Source: Betaproteobacteria bacterium (GTDB lineage Bacteria; Pseudomonadota; Gammaproteobacteria; Burkholderiales; SG8-39). From it: a stretch of DNA of 10,919 bases. The translations under genes and the position numbers were made by a program. The stretch is from assembly GCA_011391295.1 (NCBI GenBank), contig JAABQT010000032.1, forward strand, positions 1-10,919, read 5' to 3'. Below are positions 6,333 to 10,919 of this stretch, in pieces; position 1 is the first letter of the stretch; every line of letters starts with the position of its first letter. A model generated the notes under the pieces. That model made no database searches, was not told the origin of the DNA, and saw only the letters and a program-made list of their open reading frames with translations.

Positions 6333-7148
6333 ATGAGACACGCTCTCGTGCTGGGAGTGGTTGCGGCGATGGCGGCGGCGCCCTGGCCGCACGCATTGGC
6401 GCAGACCGAAGACCCGGTATCCGCGGAGTTCGACAAGTTCCGCGAGGTACTGGAGAAGGACAACCCCGCGGAGCTCTGGGAAGTGAAAGGCGAGCAGCTC
6501 TGGCGCACGCCCGGCGGGCCGAAGAAGGCCTCGCTCGAGAAATGCGACCTCGGCCTGGGACCCGGCGTGGTCAAAGGCGCCTACGCGCAGATGCCGCGCT
6601 ACTTCGCCGACGTCGACCGCGTGATGGACGCCGAAGCACGCATCGTGCATTGCATGATCACGCTGCAGGGCTTCACCTACGCGGAGCTCGCCAAGGCGCC
6701 CTTCAGCAGCGCCACGCGCACGCCCGACCCGGTCTCGATCGTGACTTACGTCGCGGCGCAGTCGGCCGGCATGAAGTTCGCCGCGCCGCAGGGTCACCCG
6801 AAGGAGAAGGCCACGTACGCGGCCGGCAAGGAGATCTTCTTCTATCGCGCCGGAACGTTCGACTTCTCCTGCGCCAGCTGCCACGGCGTGGACGACAAGC
6901 GCATCCGCACGCAGCCGCTGCCCAATTTCACCAAGCCCGAGCAGGCGATCCGCGCGGTGCTGGGCTGGCCGGGCTACCGCATGACCGGCGGCGTGATGCA
7001 CTCGCTGCAGTGGCGCCTGACGGACTGCTTCCGACAGCAGCGGTTTCCGAAGCCCGACTACACCTCGGAGACCCTGAGCGCCCTGATGACCTATGTCACC
7101 GTCAACGCCAATGGCCAGGTCTACAAGGGCCCCGGCATCAAGCGCTAG
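6333..7148 (+). CDS. soxA: L-cysteine S-thiosulfotransferase subunit SoxA (mono-haem c-type cytochrome)
   Basis: With SoxX, SoxA oxidatively couples thiosulfate to the SoxY cysteine in the periplasm. The 271-residue precursor has a Sec signal (1-23, cleavage after ALA). It has one haem motif, CASCH (180-184), and the catalytic-site stretch LQWRLTDCFRQQRFP, in which Cys232 corresponds to the modified (persulfide) cysteine that ligates the active haem. The N-terminal domain has no CxxCH. It keeps Cys71 and Cys107, which in mono-haem SoxA proteins pair as a disulfide in place of the second haem. I chose the ATG at 6333 because GGAGGAG lies 5 nt upstream and the signal peptide starts there. The in-frame ATG at 6285 would precede the signal with a polar stretch. 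soxX follows after 12 nt. Confidence 0.96.
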   Translation: MRHALVLGVVAAMAAAPWPHALAQTEDPVSAEFDKFREVLEKDNPAELWEVKGEQLWRTPGGPKKASLEKCDLGLGPGVVKGAYAQMPRYFADVDRVMDAEARIVHCMITLQGFTYAELAKAPFSSATRTPDPVSIVTYVAAQSAGMKFAAPQGHPKEKATYAAGKEIFFYRAGTFDFSCASCHGVDDKRIRTQPLPNFTKPEQAIRAVLGWPGYRMTGGVMHSLQWRLTDCFRQQRFPKPDYTSETLSALMTYVTVNANGQVYKGPGIKR

Positions 7149-7160
7149 GAGAGCCACGCC

Positions 7161-7766
7161 ATGAAAATCTCGAACTTCGCAGTGCTGGCGGCCGGCGCCG
7201 CGCTTCTGGCCTCGTGCGCTACCGGGCCGCAGGATCCACGCAGCGAGGCGCTGCGCATGATGCAGCGCGACTTCAAAACCCAGGGTATCGCGAGCATCGA
7301 CCGCCTGAAGCAGGACGAATTGCAGGCGGCATGCGACAAGTACGGCGACAACCCGCCGAAGGAGATCGCGACCAAGCTGCAGAACGCGCAGTACGCAGCG
7401 ATCAAGTGGCCGGCGGACGGCAAGTTCCTCGGCGACTGGAAGGCGGGAGAGAAGGTCGCGCAGAACGGCCGCGGCATGGCCTGGAACGACAAGGGCGGCG
7501 TCGGCGGCAGCTGCTACAACTGCCACCAGATCGCCCCGGCCACCACGTCGTTCGGCACGATCGGGCCGAGCCTGAAACAGTTCGCGAAGCTGCGCGGCTA
7601 CGGCCCCGATATCCAGCGCTACGCCTACGCCAAGATCTACAACTCGAAGTCCTACAGCGCCTGCTCGCAGATGCCGCGCTTCGGCCATGCCGGTGCGCTG
7701 ACGCAGAAGCAGATGCAGGATCTCACTGCGTTGCTGATGGACCCGGCTTCGCCGGTCAACCGGTAA
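7161..7766 (+). CDS. soxX: SoxX c-type cytochrome, predicted lipoprotein with N-terminal extension
   Basis: SoxX accepts electrons from the SoxA reaction and passes them to the respiratory chain. The 201-residue precursor carries the haem motif CYNCH (118-122) and a distal methionine in CSQMPRFGH (Met171), both usual for SoxX. The first 19 residues look like a lipoprotein signal with lipobox LASC (Cys19), so the protein is probably anchored to a membrane rather than soluble. Residues about 25-95 form an extra N-terminal region with one cysteine (Cys58) before the cytochrome fold, making it longer than the shortest SoxX proteins. A TAGGAG at the soxA stop provides the ribosome binding site. 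The last 11 bp overlap the 3' end of the convergent soxB. Confidence 0.93.
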   Translation: MKISNFAVLAAGAALLASCATGPQDPRSEALRMMQRDFKTQGIASIDRLKQDELQAACDKYGDNPPKEIATKLQNAQYAAIKWPADGKFLGDWKAGEKVAQNGRGMAWNDKGGVGGSCYNCHQIAPATTSFGTIGPSLKQFAKLRGYGPDIQRYAYAKIYNSKSYSACSQMPRFGHAGALTQKQMQDLTALLMDPASPVNR

Positions 7767-9375
7767 GCCGCGGCACGTTGGGCGTTAGAGGGGCGATCGA
7801 GCGCCGCGCGCGCAGGTAGCGCGCGGCGAGTTCCCACACCGGCTCGCCGCTTGCTCCCTCGGCGACCGGCGCCCAGCCCGCGACCTTGTAGCGCTTCGCC
7901 GCCTCGAGCGGGCGGCTGTCGAGGCGCATGTCGGAGATGCGCTGCCCCATCTTCGCCAGCGGATTGCACGCGTAGGTCATGCCGCCCACGCGCACCATGT
8001 CGCCGCCCTGCTGAAGGTACGGGTCGGGATTGAAGGCATTGTCGGCGATGTCCTCGAGCAGCGCCTTCACCTGCTCGCCGGTCAGCTCGTTCAATGTCGA
8101 CTGGGGATAGGTGATGGCGGTCTGATCCATCAGGTGCTCGAAGGTGATCGCATCGCCGGGGAGCAGCGTGCTGCCCCAGCGGAAGCCCGGCGAGAACGCG
8201 ATCTCGGCGCCCTTCACCTGCATTAGCGCGTCGAGCAGCAACTGGTCCCAGGTGCCGTTGAAGGTGCCGCGCCGATAGAGCAGGCCCTCGGTCACCGCGA
8301 GCTTCTCCTGCAGGCGCACGCGGTACGGCGCGCGCACGCGCTCGATGTAGGCGGCCATCGCCGCGTCAGGCGCGAGGAGGTTGGCGAACACCGGCAGCAG
8401 GCGATAGCGGTAGCCGGACACCGCGCCGCCCTTCACGTCGAGGTCGAGGACGCCGAGGAACTTGCCGCTCGAGCCGGCATTGGTGACCAGGGTTGTTCCG
8501 ATTACCGCCGGCGCGGGGAAGCCGTCGTGCGTGTGCCCGCCGAGGATCGCGTCGATGCCGCGCACGCGCGCGGCAAGCTTGAGGTCCACGCCCCAGCCGT
8601 TGTGCGACAGCAGCACCACGACCTGCGCGCCCTTGGCGCGCACTTCGTCCACCATCTTCTGCAGCCGCAGCTCCTGGATGCCGAAGGTCCACTCGGCCAC
8701 CATATGGCGCGGATTGGCGATCGGCGTGTAGGGGAAGGCCTGGCCGATCACCGCGAGTGCCACGCCGTTCAGCGAGCGCAGCGTGTAAGGCTTGAACACG
8801 GGATCCTCGAAATCCACTGTTTTCACGTTCTGCGCCAGGAACTCGATCGGCGCGAGCTCGCGATCCACCGCCTGCCGCACGCGCTCGGCGCCGTAAGTGA
8901 ACTCCCAGTGCGCGGTCATGATGTCCACGCCGAGGAGTTTCTGCGCGCCGATCATGTCCGCACCCTCGGTCCACAGCGAGGTGGCGGAGCCCTGCCAGGT
9001 GTCGCCGCCGTCCAGGAACAGCGCGTGCGGGCGCGAGGCGCGCACGCGCCTGACCAGCGTGGCGAGGTGCGCGTAGCCGCCGACCTTGCCGTAGCGGCGC
9101 GCCGCGCGCTCGAAGTCGAGGAAGGTGAAGGCGTGCGCCGCGGCGCTGCCCGGCGCGAGGCCGTACTTTGCGGCGAAGGCCTCGCCGACCGGCTCGCGGA
9201 AGTGGACCGGCAGCAGCTGCGCATGCGAGTCGGTCATGTGCAGCATCGACAGGTTGCCGAAGTGCGGCAGGTCGTAGAGCTCGTCGGCCGCCTGCGCGTC
9301 GCTCGTCCCCGGGCGCAGCGTTGCGCCTGCCGTCGCGGCAAGCGCCAGTAACCTGAGGAATTCTCTCCTGCGCAC
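7756..9375 (-). CDS. soxB: Thiosulfohydrolase SoxB
   Basis: SoxB hydrolyses the sulfonate from thiocysteine-S-sulfate on SoxY, releasing sulfate in the periplasm. It belongs to the 5'-nucleotidase/metallophosphoesterase superfamily. Metal-site motifs appear in order: TDSHAQLLP (Asp49, His51), DGGDTWQGS (Asp125), TAHWEFTYG (His156), LLSHNGWG (His258) and GGHTHDGFP (His281, His283). The C-terminal domain carries FSPGFRWG (395-401). The N-terminus RRREFLRLL is a twin-arginine signal followed by an Ala-rich core. No in-frame ATG is near. The best start is the GTG at 9375 (539 residues), with the GTG at 9390 as alternative, and neither has a clear Shine-Dalgarno site. The frame stays open far upstream only because the antisense of sat has no stops. 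The gene converges with soxX and diverges from sat. Confidence 0.95.
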   Translation of the reverse strand: MRRREFLRLLALAATAGATLRPGTSDAQAADELYDLPHFGNLSMLHMTDSHAQLLPVHFREPVGEAFAAKYGLAPGSAAAHAFTFLDFERAARRYGKVGGYAHLATLVRRVRASRPHALFLDGGDTWQGSATSLWTEGADMIGAQKLLGVDIMTAHWEFTYGAERVRQAVDRELAPIEFLAQNVKTVDFEDPVFKPYTLRSLNGVALAVIGQAFPYTPIANPRHMVAEWTFGIQELRLQKMVDEVRAKGAQVVVLLSHNGWGVDLKLAARVRGIDAILGGHTHDGFPAPAVIGTTLVTNAGSSGKFLGVLDLDVKGGAVSGYRYRLLPVFANLLAPDAAMAAYIERVRAPYRVRLQEKLAVTEGLLYRRGTFNGTWDQLLLDALMQVKGAEIAFSPGFRWGSTLLPGDAITFEHLMDQTAITYPQSTLNELTGEQVKALLEDIADNAFNPDPYLQQGGDMVRVGGMTYACNPLAKMGQRISDMRLDSRPLEAAKRYKVAGWAPVAEGASGEPVWELAARYLRARRSIAPLTPNVPRLTG

Positions 9376-9504
9376 GGCGGCATTCTGCACGGCCGGCAGC
9401 GCGGCGGCGAGTTTATCAGGCGACCTTATCGCCAGATCAGAACGACGCTGTTGCCCCGCGGGCGACCCGGTACCGACAATAGGCCGATTGCCAAAGGAGT
9501 CGAC
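9376..9504. promoter_or_regulatory. Divergent soxB-sat intergenic region with weak promoter candidates
   Basis: This gap must supply promoters for both genes. Toward sat, TTGCCC (9451-9456), 18 bp and GACAAT (9475-9480) each match 4 of 6 consensus bases, placing a start near 9487. Toward soxB, the minus strand reads CTGATC (9440-9435), 17 bp and GATAAA (9417-9412), giving a start near 9405. Between them, GGCGA (9419-9423) and TCGCC (9429-9433) form a small inverted repeat that overlaps the soxB -35/-10 spacer. All of these are weak matches in GC-rich DNA. Confidence 0.35.
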
Positions 9505-10710
9505 ATGCCCGGCCTGGTCCGGCCCCACGGCGGAGGACCGCTCAAACCCCTGACGCTCGCCGCCGAGGTGCTCGCCGCCGAGCGCGCGCGCGCCCGCTCG
9601 CTGCCGGCGCTGCGCGTCAGCTCGCGCGAGAAGGGCGACCTCATCATGCTGGGCATCGGCGGCTTCACGCCGCTCCAGGGCTTCATGACGCACGCCGACT
9701 GGCAGGGGGTGTGCGACGGGTGCCGCATGGCGAGCGGTTTGTTCTGGCCGATCCCGATCACGCTGTCCACCGACAACGCTGGCGCGGCCCGGTTCAAGAC
9801 CGGGACCGAGATTGCGCTGCTCGACGCGGACAACGGCGAGCCGATGGCCACCATGACGGTGACCGAGAAGTACACCATCAACAAGGCGCACGAATGCGCG
9901 ACCGTGTTCCGTACCGCGGACCCCGAGCACCCGGGCGTCAAGATGGTGATGCAGCAGCCCGAGGTGAATCTCGCCGGCCCGGTGAAAGTGCTCTCGGACG
10001 GCGGCTTCAAGGCGAAGTACGGAGCCCTGTTCATGACGCCCGCCGAGACGCGCGCCGAGTTCGAGCGCCTGGGCTGGTCGCGCGTGGCGGCGTTCCAGAC
10101 GCGTAATCCCATGCACCGCTCGCACGAGTATCTCGCCAAGGTGGCGATCGAGACCTGCGACGGCGTGCTGGTGCATTCGCTGCTCGGCGCCCTCAAGCCG
10201 GGCGACATTCCGGCCGAGGTGCGCACGCGCGCCATCGCCGAGCTGATCGAGAAGTACTTCCGGCCGGGCACCGTGGTGCAGGCGGGCTATCCGCTGGACA
10301 TGCGTTACGCGGGGCCGCGCGAAGCGCTGCTGCACGCGCTGTTCCGGCAAAACTACGGCTGCTCGCACCAGATCGTCGGTCGCGATCACGCCGGGGTGGG
10401 CAGTTACTACGGGCCGTTCGATGCGCATCGCGTCTTCGACGAGATTCCGCCCGAGGCGCTTGAGACGCAGCCGCTGAAAATGGACCTGACGTTCTGGTGC
10501 TACCGCTGCGGCGGCATGGCCTCGGGGCGCACCTGCGCGCACGGCGACGCTGACCGCCTGCAGGTCTCCGGCACGCAATTGCGCAAGTGGCTGTCCGAAG
10601 GCAGCCCGGTGCCGCCCGAATTCAGCCGGCCCGAGGTGCTGGAGATCCTGCGCGAGTACTACGCATCCCTCGAGGCGCCGCGAACTCAGCGCACGGACTC
10701 GATCCAGTAG
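9505..10710 (+). CDS. sat: Sulfate adenylyltransferase (ATP sulfurylase), dissimilatory type
   Basis: Sat interconverts ATP + sulfate and APS + pyrophosphate. In sulfur oxidisers it runs toward ATP and sulfate, using APS made by AprBA from sulfite. The 401-residue protein has the nucleotide-binding motifs [10 protein letters not shown] (198-207) and GRDHAGVG (292-299). It also has a Cys/His cluster Cys332-x2-Cys335-x8-Cys344-x-His346, which matches the zinc site known in some bacterial Sat enzymes. No APS-kinase domain follows, as expected for the dissimilatory form. The ATG at 9505 has AAAGGAG 5 nt upstream, so I prefer it to the in-frame ATG at 9451. The gene is divergent from soxB, and its 3' end overlaps a convergent gene by 25 bp. 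No aprA or aprB is in view. Confidence 0.95.
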   Translation: MPGLVRPHGGGPLKPLTLAAEVLAAERARARSLPALRVSSREKGDLIMLGIGGFTPLQGFMTHADWQGVCDGCRMASGLFWPIPITLSTDNAGAARFKTGTEIALLDADNGEPMATMTVTEKYTINKAHECATVFRTADPEHPGVKMVMQQPEVNLAGPVKVLSDGGFKAKYGALFMTPAETRAEFERLGWSRVAAFQTRNPMHRSHEYLAKVAIETCDGVLVHSLLGALKPGDIPAEVRTRAIAELIEKYFRPGTVVQAGYPLDMRYAGPREALLHALFRQNYGCSHQIVGRDHAGVGSYYGPFDAHRVFDEIPPEALETQPLKMDLTFWCYRCGGMASGRTCAHGDADRLQVSGTQLRKWLSEGSPVPPEFSRPEVLEILREYYASLEAPRTQRTDSIQ

Positions 10711-10919
10711 ATCGCCAGCCCGAGCGCGACCAGGAGGAGGTCCGCCAGGCCGATCACCAGGACCAGGAAGGTGATGCGCCGCGCCGCGGGCTTCATCGGC
10801 AGCCACACGCGCTCCATGCTCGAGCGGTAAAGCGGCAGCCATCCCCAGCGCCGGTCGCGCTCCAGGTGCGCCTTGAGCGCCACGCCCCACGCGTGCAAGC
10901 TGCGATCGACCGCGGCATC
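10686..10919 (-). CDS. Unrecognised membrane protein, C-terminal fragment (5' end beyond right edge)
   Basis: The frame is open from the right edge (the first full codon reads GAT) to a TGA at 10686-10688, giving 77 codons of a longer gene. No start needs to lie in the window. A TTG at 10898 and an internal ATG are possible but not supported. The visible part is a basic, Trp-rich stretch ([21 protein letters not shown]) read as [10 protein letters not shown] then [10 protein letters not shown], followed by one strong hydrophobic helix ([21 protein letters not shown]) in the last 30 residues and a short tail. I do not recognise the family. The coding call rests on the open frame and a clean membrane helix. 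The stop lies 25 bp inside sat. Confidence 0.55.
   Translation of the reverse strand, partial: DAAVDRSLHAWGVALKAHLERDRRWGWLPLYRSSMERVWLPMKPAARRITFLVLVIGLADLLLVALGLAIYWIESVR

Noticed and set aside
7756..10890. A 1044-codon open frame on the minus strand covering soxB and the antisense of sat
   Set aside because: Only the part from 9375 down matches a protein family. The rest is stop-free because GC-rich codon bias on the sat strand suppresses stops in the antisense frame, and its Arg/His/Leu-rich translation looks like a shadow.
10686..10919. The right-edge fragment as AprM, the APS reductase membrane anchor
   Set aside because: The idea comes only from its place beside sat and its single visible helix. 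I cannot recognise the family in 77 residues, and no apr genes are visible.
1..10919. Insertion sequences, attachment sites, CRISPR arrays, tRNA or rRNA genes
   Set aside because: I saw no terminal repeats, transposase motifs, spaced direct repeats or RNA-gene signatures on either strand.

Overview
This window looks like part of the chromosome of a GC-rich, chemolithotrophic, sulfur-oxidising proteobacterium. A betaproteobacterium is my best guess, from the mono-haem SoxA, the lipoprotein-type SoxX, the strong GC codon bias and the gene content. That placement is inference and has not been tested by a tree. Almost all of the sequence is coding. Most gene boundaries overlap or lie very close together, and I see no mobile element, CRISPR array, tRNA or rRNA.

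Region 1 (1-4009, minus strand) is a four-gene operon for an ABC-2 type exporter of the 'gliding-motility-like' class. In transcription order it encodes an ATPase (GldA-like), a six-helix permease (GldF-like), a large membrane-anchored auxiliary protein (GldG-like) and a DUF4340 protein cut by the left edge. All three internal junctions are 4-nt ATGA overlaps without a recognisable Shine-Dalgarno sequence, so the genes appear translationally coupled. A candidate extended -10 promoter with a perfect 7-bp-arm inverted repeat lies just upstream. The transported substrate cannot be read from the sequence.

Region 2 (4202-5224, minus strand) is a single gene for a periplasmic lipoprotein of the type II solute-binding-protein fold (ModA/SBP_bac_11-like). 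It has no cognate permease or ATPase beside it. It is divergent from the sox genes, across a 263-bp intergenic region that holds a 22-bp imperfect palindrome.

Region 3 (5488-9375) is the thiosulfate-oxidising Sox system. soxY, soxZ, soxA and soxX form a plus-strand operon with good ribosome binding sites. soxB lies on the opposite strand and converges on soxX, with the two stop ends overlapping by 11 bp. SoxYZ is the carrier (SoxY ends in GGCGG), SoxAX is the c-type cytochrome pair that loads thiosulfate onto the SoxY cysteine, and SoxB is the di-metal sulfate thiohydrolase. No soxCD lies in the window.

Region 4 (9505-10710, plus strand) is sat, a dissimilatory-type ATP sulfurylase divergent from soxB. 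It would release sulfate and ATP from APS at the end of the cytoplasmic sulfite-oxidation branch. Region 5 (10686 to the right edge, minus strand) is the C-terminal part of an unrecognised membrane protein whose 3' end overlaps that of sat by 25 bp. Together the genes fit a truncated Sox pathway (SoxYZAXB) combined with a cytoplasmic APS route. The dsr/sHdr and apr genes this predicts are not visible here.
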